This document shows positions 1 through 7,874 of a stretch of DNA of 37,769 bases, one piece after another. This DNA comes from Clostridiales bacterium (GTDB taxonomy: Bacteria; Bacillota; Clostridia; Saccharofermentanales; Saccharofermentanaceae): contig JAFXPN010000036.1 of assembly GCA_017527865.1 (NCBI GenBank), forward strand, positions 1-37,769, read 5' to 3'. Below the pieces are notes generated by a model, which saw nothing but the letters and a program-made list of their open reading frames with translations, was not told where the DNA came from and searched no databases. Position 1 is the stretch's first letter. Each line of letters opens with the position of its first letter. The position numbers were made by a program, and so were the translations under genes.

Positions 1-253
1 ACATTTGGAAAGAGCCAATATAACAGTCTCCGACAAGTAGCCACTCTGTTATTCGTGGATTGGTTACCGACAGGCTAATGGTTTCGTCGAGAGCCTTGCT
101 ATCTAAGATCGTGGATCACCTGATAAGGTGCGCACATAGTCCATTCGCAACTGGCTGCTACCTTTTCTACCTAACTTTAGAGTAGCAATTAATCCTCCCA
201 TTGATTATGGTAATCTGAATGTATCAGATCTTTGCCTGAAGGAGTTTGGGAAA
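1..253. other. Unassigned non-coding region at window start
   Basis: No convincing open reading frame is visible before the start codon at 254. The stretch holds short self-complementary segments: CACCT-GATA-AGGTG at 117-130, immediately followed by the palindrome GTGCGCAC at 128-135. This suggests a structured RNA or leader, but I recognise no tRNA, tmRNA, SRP RNA, RNase P, 6S or riboswitch signature on either strand. It may equally be the tail of a feature lying left of the window. A ribosome binding site, GAAGGAG at 238-244, belongs to the next gene. Confidence 0.35.
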
Positions 254-448
254 ATGGAAATCAAACGAATCACTGAAGACTTCCGAACCGGCAGCTTCAT
301 CGCTGATGAATTCTCCGGCTATGCGATCGATAACGACGTTGAACTTAACTTCGAGGAGTTCTGCTTTGCGGCGGAAGATGACGTGGAATATGTCCTTGAG
401 GATGAGGCCCCCAAACTGAGCAAGTATTTTTATCTGAAGAAGATCTGA
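254..448 (+). CDS. Small acidic hypothetical protein (64 aa)
   Basis: I do not recognise this protein. It is 64 residues, strongly acidic in the middle (runs of D and E around residues 29-51) and ends in a short basic, aromatic tail (YFYLKKI). There is no signal peptide, no membrane segment and a single cysteine. The start is supported by GAAGGAG about 10 bases upstream. The stop is 5 bases from the start of the acetyltransferase gene at 454, so the two are probably co-transcribed. The composition fits a small soluble protein or a protein-interaction adaptor, but function is unknown. Confidence 0.6.
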   Translation: MEIKRITEDFRTGSFIADEFSGYAIDNDVELNFEEFCFAAEDDVEYVLEDEAPKLSKYFYLKKI

Positions 449-453
449 TCGGA

Positions 454-1029
454 ATGCTGTTAGAAACAGAGAGATTGATAATTACTGAACTGACCATGGA
501 CATGGCAATGGATGTCCATAAGAACTCCCTCGATGAAGATACGAGAAGGTTCGTTCCGGATGAGGTCTTCGAGACTTTGGATGTGGCCGTGGAGACGGTC
601 AGGTTCCTTATTTCTCAGTATGGTTCTGTTGAAGGTCCGCTGGTCTATGCGCTGATCACTAAGGAAGACAATGAGAACATCGGCTATGTTCAGTTAGTCC
701 CGATCGAAGACGGCAAATGGGAGATCGGCTACCATGTGGCTAAGCCTCATACAGGAAAGGGCTATGCCACAGAAGCCGTTGCCGCGTTCCTTCCCGTGAT
801 GGCTGCAAGAGTCGGTGCATCCGAAGTTTACGGCATAAGGCTGCAGGAGAACACTGCCTCGGGGCGAGTGCTCGAGAAGTGCGGCTTTGTGGTGCTTTTC
901 GAGGGGGAAGGCGCTTATCACGACGGTGTGTACAAGATAAGCAAGAGCGTGTGGCGCAATACGGATATCAGAAGGATGTCCCCGCTCACTCTTCGTCAGC
1001 GGGGTTATAAAGGAGAATTACATGCGTAA
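454..1029 (+). CDS. GNAT-family N-acetyltransferase (RimJ/RimL-like)
   Basis: Probable acetyl-CoA-dependent N-acetyltransferase acting on a protein N-terminus or a small amine. The N-terminus LLETERLIITELT is the typical RimJ-type opening. Strands leading to IGYHVAKPHTGKGYATEAV (about residues 89-107) form the acetyl-CoA binding V/I-x-P-x-x-x-G-x-G/A region. Later, NTASGRVLEKCGFV is the conserved C-terminal segment of the fold. The length of 191 aa is slightly long because the reading frame runs about 15 residues past the usual end, through a 7-bp hairpin. It lies 5 bases after the 64-aa gene. The substrate cannot be inferred. Confidence 0.85.
   Translation: MLLETERLIITELTMDMAMDVHKNSLDEDTRRFVPDEVFETLDVAVETVRFLISQYGSVEGPLVYALITKEDNENIGYVQLVPIEDGKWEIGYHVAKPHTGKGYATEAVAAFLPVMAARVGASEVYGIRLQENTASGRVLEKCGFVVLFEGEGAYHDGVYKISKSVWRNTDIRRMSPLTLRQRGYKGELHA
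980..1004. repeat. Inverted repeat at 3' end of acetyltransferase gene
   Basis: CCCCGCT (980-986) pairs perfectly with AGCGGGG (998-1004) around an 11-base loop. It lies inside the last codons of the acetyltransferase gene. It is not followed by a T-run but by a ribosome binding site (AAAGGAG, 1008-1014), so it is not a standard intrinsic terminator. It may mark the original end of the transcription unit or a rearrangement point. Confidence 0.5.
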
Positions 1030-1177
1030 ACTATTAATACATCATCCCGTCTGTCAGATTATCGACCTTAAAGCTCCGGCTCTTGACATTGGTGCTCGCT
1101 ATTGCCTGTATCCTTTTCCATTCTTCTTCCGTGCGTTCCAGGTGAAGGATATCATCGTTATAGATCTGTTTCAGTGA
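1022..1177 (+). pseudogene. Orphan start: good RBS and ATG opening a 51-codon frame antisense to the next gene
   Basis: AAAGGAG at 1008-1014 sits 7 bases before ATG at 1022, an excellent translation start overlapping the acetyltransferase stop codon. The frame begins MRKLLIHH and continues for 51 codons to TGA at 1175-1177. From codon 5 onward it is simply the antisense of the reverse-strand gene at 1034-1867. The most economical reading is the leftover 5' end of a former downstream gene that was cut off when the reverse-strand gene arrived. A genuine short peptide is less likely. Confidence 0.35.
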
Positions 1178-1867
1178 AACTTCATCTATCACTTCAGACC
1201 AGTCCCATGTGGTAATGAGCATCCGTTTGTCGTTGCGGACATAATAGAGGTTTTCCCTGACGGAACCCAAGTTGTTAGCGGAAGAGAAGGCGCTCTTCTT
1301 CAAGGTTGTACGAAGCATTTTCAGCGTGCCTTCTTCGGAAAAGATAACAAGATCACATTCGGTTACCGAACGTTTCATGAGTTTGCGGTTGAGATCTGCA
1401 TCGAGTTCCTTGAACACGATATCGCGGACCTCGCTGTTGACCTCTTCTACGGACTTGTACGAATGCAGTACGGATTCTTTATTGTTCTTCTTGGTATATA
1501 CGGCATAGTAGATCGTATCGTGAAACTTGGCATTGAGTTCCCGGATCCGTGCTTCCTCGCGTTCTCTTTTCCTTTCTTCGATAGAAGCGATATATGAATC
1601 GGATACATCGGAAATAAAGATCGATGCAGTCGTATAGTTGCCGTCATTGTTCTTGATCTTGAATGTGCGGGTCTCATCCTTGGGAAATACAAGTTTACAC
1701 ACTGTATCGTTGAATGATATCCGTTCACCTTCGCATACAAATGTTGCAAATCCGTCAGATGACATGCTGCGGCATACACTGATCGACACGGCGTACAGTT
1801 CTTCGTTGCCGTGTGTATCCATCTTCCTGACTTGATTGTTCTTGATATTGTCTATGATGACGCTCAT
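1034..1867 (-). CDS. Hypothetical protein (277 aa), family not recognised
   Basis: I do not recognise this protein. The first 90 residues read as beta-rich with several isolated cysteines. Residues about 92-118 are a highly charged helix, probably a short coiled-coil linker (repeated E, R and K around IEERKREREEAR). The C-terminal 150 residues look like a mixed alpha/beta domain with no motif I can name. There is no signal peptide or membrane segment, so it should be cytoplasmic. AAGGA lies about 12 bases before the start. It is transcribed in the same direction as the AraC regulator that ends 70 bases upstream, so the two might share a transcript. Confidence 0.65.
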   Translation of the reverse strand: MSVIIDNIKNNQVRKMDTHGNEELYAVSISVCRSMSSDGFATFVCEGERISFNDTVCKLVFPKDETRTFKIKNNDGNYTTASIFISDVSDSYIASIEERKREREEARIRELNAKFHDTIYYAVYTKKNNKESVLHSYKSVEEVNSEVRDIVFKELDADLNRKLMKRSVTECDLVIFSEEGTLKMLRTTLKKSAFSSANNLGSVRENLYYVRNDKRMLITTWDWSEVIDEVSLKQIYNDDILHLERTEEEWKRIQAIASTNVKSRSFKVDNLTDGMMY

Positions 1868-1903
1868 TTTCTTTTGTCATTCCTTACCTTTGCGAAATAC
1901 CCC

Positions 1904-1917
1904 GGGAGCTACCTCCC
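1904..1917. repeat. Short hairpin between AraC gene and downstream gene
   Basis: GGGAG-CTAC-CTCCC forms a perfect 5-bp hairpin in the 71-base gap between two reverse-strand genes. No T-run follows on the reverse strand, so I do not call it a terminator. It could be an mRNA processing or stability element. Confidence 0.3.
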
Positions 1918-1938
1918 AAAATAATATTATATCATATC

Positions 1939-2808
1939 TTACTGTGCCGATTCGATATAAGCTTTTCTGTACTGTGACGGCGATGAGTTCTTATATAAAG
2001 CGAAAACGCGGTTAAACGACGGAATGCTCTTGAATCCTGAAAGCATCGCTATCTCCGTCAATGTAAGGCTTTCTTCGGGGAATAACGATACCGCTTTCTC
2101 GCAGCGGACGGCATTAAGCCACTTAATATAATTCTGCCCCGTGACTTCTTTGAATGCCCGTGAGAAATAATCTTTGCTGATGCCTGCGAGCGAAGCCATG
2201 GCGGTCTGTGACAGATCATCTGCCGTAAGATTGTTCTTGATATAGTCCATAACACAGATGATGTTGTTAAGGGTTGTATCGGAGACCGTCTTGCTGCCGT
2301 CGTTGCTGATATCGGCATCAAGTTCGTAGTGACCGTTACCGAGAATGCTCATAAACTCGAGAAGATGCATGGCACATCTCATCTCCCGTGTAGGATCGTC
2401 ATACTGCCATTCCATCTGTAACTTCTCAATTATTGACTTGAGTTTATTGACAAGGACCGGGTGAGATCTTATGCAGAGAATATGCAGATCGTGGTAACGG
2501 CTGATTATGCGCTTGAAGTCAAAAAGTGAATCCGCAAAGGTGTTGCTGTATTGAACTATTATGCAGTCTTCGCGGTTCGCATCGACTATCTCGTGAGTCT
2601 CCATCGGCCAGACGAGGATTATGTCTCCGGGGGTGAGGGAATACAGTTTATCATCTATCCGGAAGATGTTTTTGCTTCCGCTTCCGACCACTATGATCTC
2701 GCCGTAAGCGTGGCGGTGCGCGGGAAAAGACCGTTCGGAAACCGGTCCGGCGACGTTAATGGCACGGGCGTTGTTAAAGGATAATGATTCGTAGCCGGAT
2801 GTATCCAT
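1939..2808 (-). CDS. AraC-family transcriptional regulator with cupin sensor
   Basis: One-component transcription factor. Residues about 20-80 form a cupin-type ligand-binding domain with the motif AHRHAYGE (residues 30-37) and a TPGDIILVWPMETHE strand pair typical of AraC_binding domains. Residues about 184-285 carry the two helix-turn-helix units: LAGISKDYFSRAFKEVTG in the first and EIAMLSGFKSIPSFNRVF in the second, ending in the usual SPSQYRK. The length of 289 aa is normal. It is divergent from the three-gene oxidoreductase operon that starts at 2915, so it probably controls that operon and itself in response to a sugar, aldehyde or other small effector. The effector cannot be named. Confidence 0.9.
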   Translation of the reverse strand: MDTSGYESLSFNNARAINVAGPVSERSFPAHRHAYGEIIVVGSGSKNIFRIDDKLYSLTPGDIILVWPMETHEIVDANREDCIIVQYSNTFADSLFDFKRIISRYHDLHILCIRSHPVLVNKLKSIIEKLQMEWQYDDPTREMRCAMHLLEFMSILGNGHYELDADISNDGSKTVSDTTLNNIICVMDYIKNNLTADDLSQTAMASLAGISKDYFSRAFKEVTGQNYIKWLNAVRCEKAVSLFPEESLTLTEIAMLSGFKSIPSFNRVFALYKNSSPSQYRKAYIESAQ

Positions 2809-2839
2809 GTTTTAAGACCTTATGTCAAAATCTGATAAG

Positions 2840-2868
2840 ATTATACCTCGGAATGTGAGAAGAATAAA
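2840..2868 (-). promoter_or_regulatory. Candidate promoter of the AraC gene
   Basis: On the reverse strand a perfect TATAAT lies at 2840-2845, about 30 bases before the AraC start codon. A weak -35 (TTTATT) lies 17 bases upstream at 2863-2868. The poor -35 in a divergent gap of 106 bases fits a regulated promoter. I saw no obvious repeated operator half-sites. Confidence 0.45.
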
Positions 2869-2914
2869 TCTGCCGTTCGGTTATTATGAAGGAGAAGAAA
2901 GGAAGTGACCATTT

Positions 2915-3940
2915 ATGAGAAGAGCATTGTTTATCGGCGGAACAGGTACTATCAGCACTGCCATAGTAAAGCGCTTGTCGGAAGATCCTCTTTGGGAAGT
3001 TTATGTTCTTAACAGGGGCAACAGAACTGATGTTATCCCTTCTGATGTCAGGCTGATAAAGGCTGATATCAACGACGAGGCGGATGTCCAGTCGAAGATC
3101 GGCGACTTGAAGTTTGATGTTGTAGGTGAGTTCATAGGTTTTACTCCTGATCAGGTTGAAAGAGACTACAGGCTCTTTGCAGGGAGAACAAAGCAGTATA
3201 TCTACATAAGCTCCGCATCCGCTTATCATAAGCCTTCGGCAGGGTACATAATAACCGAGGGTACGACACTGTCGAATCCTCATTGGCAGTATTCGCGCGA
3301 TAAGATCGCATGTGAAGAATTCCTTATGCGCAAGTACAGGGAAGAAGGGTTCCCGGTTACGATAGTCAGACCCAGCCATACTTATGATGAGCGTAATATT
3401 CCCCTCGGAGTACACGGCAGGAAAGGATTCTGGCAGGTGGTAAAGCGGATCATCGACGGCAAGCCGGTGATTATCCAGGGAGACGGTTCTTCTCTGTGGA
3501 CAGTTACCTGGAACGGAGACTTCGCCGTCGGTTACACAGGCCTGATGGGCAATCCCCATGCCATCGGAGAAGCTTTCCATATCACATCGGACGAGTCTTT
3601 GACTTGGGATCAGATCTATCAGACGATCGCGAATGCTTTGGGGAAAGAACTTAAGGCATATCATGTTGCATCCGATTTTCTGTCGGCATGCGGCGATAAG
3701 TACGGCTATGATTTTGAAGGATCTCTTACGGGGGATAAGTCAGTATCGGTCGTGTTTGACAACAGCAAGCTTAAAAGGGCAGTGCCTCAGATGAGGACGG
3801 CAATAAGATTCGATCAGGGCGTGAAGATGGCGCTCGATAATGTCCTTTCCCATCCCGAACTTCAGGTGGAAGATCCGGAGTTTGACGAGTGGTGCGACAG
3901 GGTTATCGATGCTCTCGAGAGCGCGAAAGGAGCAGTCTGA
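2915..3940 (+). CDS. NAD-dependent epimerase/dehydratase (extended SDR)
   Basis: Probable NAD(P)-binding oxidoreductase or epimerase of the extended short-chain dehydrogenase family, cytoplasmic. The Rossmann glycine motif GGTGTIS is at residues 8-14. A YISSASAY strand at about residues 97-104 supplies the catalytic serine or threonine. The YxxxK pair is Y126 and K130 in QYSRDK. The C-terminal half (residues 180-340) is the variable substrate lobe. The length of 341 aa is typical. The start is preceded by a purine-rich AGGAAG about 10 bases upstream. It is the first gene of an operon, overlapping the next gene by one base at TGATG. The substrate is unknown; the operon partners suggest sugar, polyol or aldehyde metabolism. 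Confidence 0.85.
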   Translation: MRRALFIGGTGTISTAIVKRLSEDPLWEVYVLNRGNRTDVIPSDVRLIKADINDEADVQSKIGDLKFDVVGEFIGFTPDQVERDYRLFAGRTKQYIYISSASAYHKPSAGYIITEGTTLSNPHWQYSRDKIACEEFLMRKYREEGFPVTIVRPSHTYDERNIPLGVHGRKGFWQVVKRIIDGKPVIIQGDGSSLWTVTWNGDFAVGYTGLMGNPHAIGEAFHITSDESLTWDQIYQTIANALGKELKAYHVASDFLSACGDKYGYDFEGSLTGDKSVSVVFDNSKLKRAVPQMRTAIRFDQGVKMALDNVLSHPELQVEDPEFDEWCDRVIDALESAKGAV

Positions 3941-4671
3941 TGGTAGACCTGGGCGGCAAATGGGTATTAATAACAGGAGCATCACGGGGACTTGGCAGGC
4001 TTGCAGCCGGGTTTATGGCAGACAGGGGATGCAACACTATCCTTCAAAGCAGGAGTGTCGGACACACGTTGCCGCTCGAGAAGGAATTTATCGGCAAAGG
4101 TCTTAAGTGTCATTCGGTAGAAGCTGACCTTAGTGATCCTGATTCCGTAAAAAGAATGCTCGAGCAGATCGACAGCTTAGGTGTAGATGTAGATGTGGTC
4201 CTTAACAACGCGGGCCTTCAGATCGCATACCGTGTGGATTACTTAAAGACTCCGGTTGAGGACTATACGGTCAGCTTCAATGTTAATACGATCGCACCCG
4301 CGATGATCTGCTATCATTTTCTCCCCGGGATGATAGAGCGCGGCTTCGGAAGGATCGTAAACACTACGAGCGGAATAGCCCTTGAACCTGAACAGGCAGG
4401 GTATTCTGCGGCCAAGGCAGCGCTCGACAAGATCACGATAGATATGGCTTCAAGACTTGGCGGTACAGGCGTTACGATGAATCTCACAGATCCCGGATGG
4501 TGCAGGACCGATCTCGGCGGGCCCAATGCTCCCAATTCCCCCGAGAGCGCCCTTTCGGGCATTGTTGTCGGCGCGTTTGTCGATAACGACGTCAACGGCA
4601 GGATCTTCAGGGCTCAGGAGTACTCCGGGATGACTCTTGAGGAAGCCGCAGCAAAGGCGCAGATGATCTAA
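3940..4671 (+). CDS. Classical short-chain dehydrogenase/reductase
   Basis: NAD(P)-dependent oxidoreductase of the classical SDR family (243 aa). TGASRGLG at residues 12-19 is the cofactor glycine motif and NNAG is at residues 89-92. The catalytic set is S144, Y155 and K159 in YSAAK. I chose ATG at 3940, which overlaps the previous stop in TGATG and has AAAGGAG just upstream, over a longer frame starting at 3889 inside the preceding gene. The cofactor motif is immediately N-terminal, as expected. The gene is translationally coupled to the epimerase and 12 bases before the alcohol dehydrogenase. Together the three enzymes could interconvert a carbonyl and alcohol series; the exact substrate is not visible. 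Confidence 0.9.
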   Translation: MVDLGGKWVLITGASRGLGRLAAGFMADRGCNTILQSRSVGHTLPLEKEFIGKGLKCHSVEADLSDPDSVKRMLEQIDSLGVDVDVVLNNAGLQIAYRVDYLKTPVEDYTVSFNVNTIAPAMICYHFLPGMIERGFGRIVNTTSGIALEPEQAGYSAAKAALDKITIDMASRLGGTGVTMNLTDPGWCRTDLGGPNAPNSPESALSGIVVGAFVDNDVNGRIFRAQEYSGMTLEEAAAKAQMI

Positions 4672-4683
4672 AGGGAGAATCAT

Positions 4684-5838
4684 ATGGATAATTTCACTTT
4701 CTATTCACCTACGAGATTTGTTTTCGGAAAGGGTACGGAGTCGCAGGCGGGACAGCTTGTTAAGGCGTGCGGCGGAACGAACGTGCTGATCCATTACGGC
4801 GGAGGCAGCGCGGTAAGATCCGGTCTTATCGACAGGGTTAAGGATTCGCTTGCGAAGGAAGACATACCTTTCATGGAGCTTGCCGGGGTTAAGCCTAATC
4901 CCAAGAGCGGGCTTGTTTATGAGGGAATCGATCTTTGCAGGGCAAACGGCATTGATTTTATCCTCGCGGTTGGAGGAGGAAGCGCTATCGATTCTTCCAA
5001 GGCTATTGCTGCGGGTGTCCTTTATGACGGAGACTTCTGGGATTTCTATTCGGGCAAGGCTTCGGTTAAGAAGGCGCTGCCAGTAGGAACCGTTCTTACC
5101 ATAGCGGCCGCGGGTTCCGAGGGATCGGGAGATTCGGTTATCACCAAGGAAGAAGGCATGTATAAGAGAGGAACGGGAGCCGAAGCGTTGAGACCGAAGT
5201 TCTCTATCCTTAATCCGGAACTTACAACCACACTTCCTGCATATCAGACTGCATGCGGCATAACGGATATCATGGCTCATCTGTATGAGAGATATCTTAC
5301 TAATACCAGGGATGTAGAGGTCACCGACAGACTGCTTGAAGCCCTTCTTATTACTATGAAGAACGAGGGCCCGAAGGTTATTAAGGATCCCAACGATTAT
5401 CAGGCGCGTGCGAATATCATGTGGGCGGGTACAATGGCCCACACTAATTCCTGCGGTGTAGGAAGATCTCAGGACTGGAACAGCCATGCTATAGAACATG
5501 AGCTGTCGGCATTGTACGACTGTGCGCACGGAGCGGGACTTGCGGTAACCATGCCCGCGGTATTTAAGTTTGAATTAAGCCATGACAGGGCAAGATTCGA
5601 ACAGGCTGCAGTAAGGATCTGGGGCTGTCAGACGGCTGAAGAAGGAATAGATGCATTTAGGGATTTTCTTACCTCTATCGGGATGCCGTCGACACTGGGT
5701 GAACTCGGCGGCAAAGAAGAAGACATTCCGGCGCTCGTTAAGAATCTTTGTTACGGAGACGGAAGAGACGGCACTGTCTCGGGATTCGTAACGCTTAACG
5801 AGGAAGACTGCACCGCGATATATAAGATGATGCTTTAA
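4684..5838 (+). CDS. Iron-type alcohol dehydrogenase (butanol dehydrogenase/YqhD-like)
   Basis: Group III metal-dependent alcohol dehydrogenase reducing aldehydes to alcohols with NAD(P)H. The nucleotide motif GGGSAIDSSK is at residues 97-106. Metal ligands by comparison with YqhD are D195, H199 (ITDIMAHLYERY), H268 (in NSHAIEHEL) and H282 (CAHGAGLAV). The length of 384 aa and the full-length match of landmarks suggest an active enzyme. The start has AGGGAGAA about 7 bases upstream. It is the last gene of the AraC-linked operon; its stop overlaps the convergent small gene by 4 bases. A role in aldehyde detoxification or fermentative alcohol formation is likely. Confidence 0.92.
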   Translation: MDNFTFYSPTRFVFGKGTESQAGQLVKACGGTNVLIHYGGGSAVRSGLIDRVKDSLAKEDIPFMELAGVKPNPKSGLVYEGIDLCRANGIDFILAVGGGSAIDSSKAIAAGVLYDGDFWDFYSGKASVKKALPVGTVLTIAAAGSEGSGDSVITKEEGMYKRGTGAEALRPKFSILNPELTTTLPAYQTACGITDIMAHLYERYLTNTRDVEVTDRLLEALLITMKNEGPKVIKDPNDYQARANIMWAGTMAHTNSCGVGRSQDWNSHAIEHELSALYDCAHGAGLAVTMPAVFKFELSHDRARFEQAAVRIWGCQTAEEGIDAFRDFLTSIGMPSTLGELGGKEEDIPALVKNLCYGDGRDGTVSGFVTLNEEDCTAIYKMML

Positions 5839-6065
5839 GGGCAGAAGGGGCGGGGGTTTATTCTATCCTCGCCCTCGCCTGAGACGAAGTGAGCGCGGAA
5901 TTCCGCGTTGATATCCTTTATCTCCCGCTTGCCGTCGATATAATCCTGATACATATCGGCCAGTCCCGCCATGCACCCGTCGCACATGCCGTCTATATTG
6001 CCGATAGACTCGGCAACTATCTTTTCGCGTTCTTCGCGTGTCGTTTCTTTGATCAATATACCCAT
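5835..6065 (-). CDS. Small conserved-looking cysteine protein (76 aa)
   Basis: A soluble 76-residue protein with an N-terminal KETTREEREKIV helix, a C-x-x-C pair (CDGC, residues 28-31) and a final cysteine in RPFCP. I have an impression of similar short proteins in clostridia that carry unreliable biosynthetic names, so I assign no function. The CxxC could bind a metal or be redox-active. It is convergent with the alcohol dehydrogenase and overlaps its stop by 4 bases. No Shine-Dalgarno is visible before the start; a TATATT element lies 11 bases upstream, so a very short or absent leader is possible. Confidence 0.55.
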   Translation of the reverse strand: MGILIKETTREEREKIVAESIGNIDGMCDGCMAGLADMYQDYIDGKREIKDINAEFRAHFVSGEGEDRINPRPFCP

Positions 6066-6137
6066 AGACAGATTTTAATATAAAAACTGCCGACTGCAAG
6101 TCACTGCCTCCGGGGGATCCGAAGAGGAGGGTTGACA

Positions 6138-6650
6138 GTGGACAAAGTCCGAAGAATAATTAGCTTCAGTATATATGAGGATTCAGGAATGGGTTATATA
6201 AAGGATCTGAGACAATCTGTCGGCCACAGGCCGATCATCCTTGTGGGCGCCGGAGCGATCCTTGTCAATAAGGACGGGGAGATCCTGCTCGGCAGACGCG
6301 CTGATAACGGTTTTTGGGATTATCCCGCAGGAGCATTGGAACTCGGAGAGAGTTTTGAAGAATGCGCAAGGCGGGAGGTGTTAGAGGAAACCGGTCTCGT
6401 CTGCGGAGGGCTGACCTTCCTGACCACCCTGTCCGGCAAGGAATTCTATTATGAATACCCCAACGGGGATACAGGATATGCAGCTGCGGTCATCTTTATA
6501 TGCTTTGATTATTCGGGAGATATGAAGGTTCAGGAGGATGAGGTCGTCGAGCAGCGGTTTTTCAGTATCGATGCTCTGCCTTCAGATACCGATCCGCGCA
6601 AGCGCGTCCTTTATGACAGGGTCCGTGACTATATTAAGAGCAGTCTTTGA
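6138..6650 (+). CDS. NUDIX hydrolase
   Basis: Hydrolase of nucleoside diphosphate derivatives. The complete Nudix box is present: G-x5-E-x7-REVLEETGL, beginning at GALELGES, with both glutamates of the metal-binding REVLEE helix. It sits in a normal NUDIX fold after an N-terminal extension of about 30 residues. I chose GTG at 6138 because GAGGAGG at 6124-6130 is 7 bases upstream; the TTG at 6132 is too close to that site. The protein is 170 aa. It lies 30 bases before mnmA in the same direction. The substrate is not predictable. Confidence 0.9.
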   Translation: MDKVRRIISFSIYEDSGMGYIKDLRQSVGHRPIILVGAGAILVNKDGEILLGRRADNGFWDYPAGALELGESFEECARREVLEETGLVCGGLTFLTTLSGKEFYYEYPNGDTGYAAAVIFICFDYSGDMKVQEDEVVEQRFFSIDALPSDTDPRKRVLYDRVRDYIKSSL

Positions 6651-6680
6651 ACTGAGTTTGTGAGGGAGAGAAGTTTATCT

Positions 6681-7748
6681 ATGGCAAGAGTCATTGTCGG
6701 AATGTCGGGCGGGGTAGACAGTGCCGTGGCAGCTTATCTTCTTAAGCAGGAAGGCTATGATGTTATCGGAGTGACTCTTCGCGTGTGGCAGGATGAAGAC
6801 GGCGAGGAAGGACGCTGCTGCGAGATAGACGAAGCACGCCGTTCCTGTCAGATACTTGGGATAAAGTATCATCCCCATAACTGCACATCGCTGTTTACCA
6901 AAGAAGTGATCGATCCCTTCGTTAATGCATACCTGGAAGGTCTTACGCCTAACCCCTGCATCGAGTGCAACCGTTACGTCAAGTGGGCTAAGCTTACGGA
7001 GCTCATGAACGTATTTGAAGCGGATTATGTTGCGACCGGTCATTATGCTTACATAGAGAGACTTCCTAACGGAAGATATTCCGCAAGGACGGCAGACAGC
7101 GCTTCCAAGGATCAGACTTACATGATTTATAAGCTTACTCAGGAACAGCTGTCTCATACACTTATGCCTTTGGGCAGATACAGCAAGGAAGAAGTGCGTG
7201 AGATCGCAAGGAAAGCAGGCCTTCCGTGCGCAGAAAAAGAAGACTCGCAGGAGATCTGCTTCGTCACCGAGGGCAAGTATCCTGACTTTATAAGCAGTCA
7301 CTCAGCCGACCCCGTCCCGGGCGAGGGCAGCTTCGTCGACTGTGACGGCAATATCCTGGGACGCCACAAAGGCATACACCACTATACCGTAGGCCAGCGA
7401 AAAGGCTTAGGCATAGCTCTCGGAGTCCCCGCTTACGTCACAAAGATCATTCCTGAAAGAAACGAAGTTGTCCTCGGGAACGAGATGTCCCTGATGAGTG
7501 ATTCTTTTATCTGCAGAGACGTTAACTTCATGAGCATCGAAGATCTTGAAGAGGGGATCAGGCTTGAATGCTTTATTAAATCGCGTTACCACCAGCCGTT
7601 GAGGCCGGGCTTTATAGAGAAGGCCCCGGGAGGCCGGGTAAAGGTCACGTTAAGCGCTCCCGTTAAGGGTGTTTCCCCCGGTCAGTCGGCAGTGTTCTAT
7701 GATGACAAAGGTTATGTCATAGGCGGCGGAAAGATCGACAGATCGTAG
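6681..7748 (+). CDS. mnmA: tRNA-specific 2-thiouridylase MnmA
   Basis: Transfers sulfur to U34 of the tRNAs for Lys, Glu and Gln. The PP-loop SGGVDS is at residues 9-14 (ATP binding and uridine adenylation). The two conserved cysteines are C96 in NPCIECN and C193 in DSQEICF. HHYTVGQRKGLGI and the C-terminal barrel ending IGGGKID are diagnostic. The length of 355 aa is standard. I chose ATG at 6681 (MARVIVGMSGG) with GGGAG about 12 bases upstream over a longer frame that adds seven residues. Odd detail: C93 replaces the aspartate often seen in NPDxxCN, adding a cysteine next to the catalytic one. Confidence 0.95.
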   Translation: MARVIVGMSGGVDSAVAAYLLKQEGYDVIGVTLRVWQDEDGEEGRCCEIDEARRSCQILGIKYHPHNCTSLFTKEVIDPFVNAYLEGLTPNPCIECNRYVKWAKLTELMNVFEADYVATGHYAYIERLPNGRYSARTADSASKDQTYMIYKLTQEQLSHTLMPLGRYSKEEVREIARKAGLPCAEKEDSQEICFVTEGKYPDFISSHSADPVPGEGSFVDCDGNILGRHKGIHHYTVGQRKGLGIALGVPAYVTKIIPERNEVVLGNEMSLMSDSFICRDVNFMSIEDLEEGIRLECFIKSRYHQPLRPGFIEKAPGGRVKVTLSAPVKGVSPGQSAVFYDDKGYVIGGGKIDRS

Positions 7749-7813
7749 ATCCGATGGATATATTAAGAACAACGGGATTTTACGGCATATTCTTTGATGA
7801 AGGCTGACGATCC

Positions 7814-7843
7814 TGCAACTTGTACATCCTGTAATGCAACTTG
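7814..7843 (+). promoter_or_regulatory. Candidate LytTR operator: 9-bp direct repeats with 12-bp spacer
   Basis: TGCAACTTG occurs exactly twice, at 7814-7822 and 7835-7843, a 21-bp period. LytTR regulators are known to bind pairs of roughly 9-bp direct repeats separated by 12-13 bp. The reverse complement CAAGTTGCA carries the AAGTT core common to such sites. The repeats lie 11 bp upstream of the expected -35 position of the hydrolase-LytTR-DUF3021 operon, where an activator would bind. The LytTR gene is in that operon, so autoregulation is the natural inference. Confidence 0.5.
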
Positions 7844-7874
7844 AGCAAAAACGCCGTCGCGGCGCCGGCTGTTC

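Noticed and set aside
121..150. CATAGTCC near 136-143 as a group I intron S-element
   Set aside because: No matching P/Q/R elements or splice context are present within the window.
5894..5907. 14-bp perfect palindrome CGCGGAATTCCGCG
   Set aside because: It is inside the small reverse-strand coding sequence and encodes ordinary residues; it is more likely chance than an operator.
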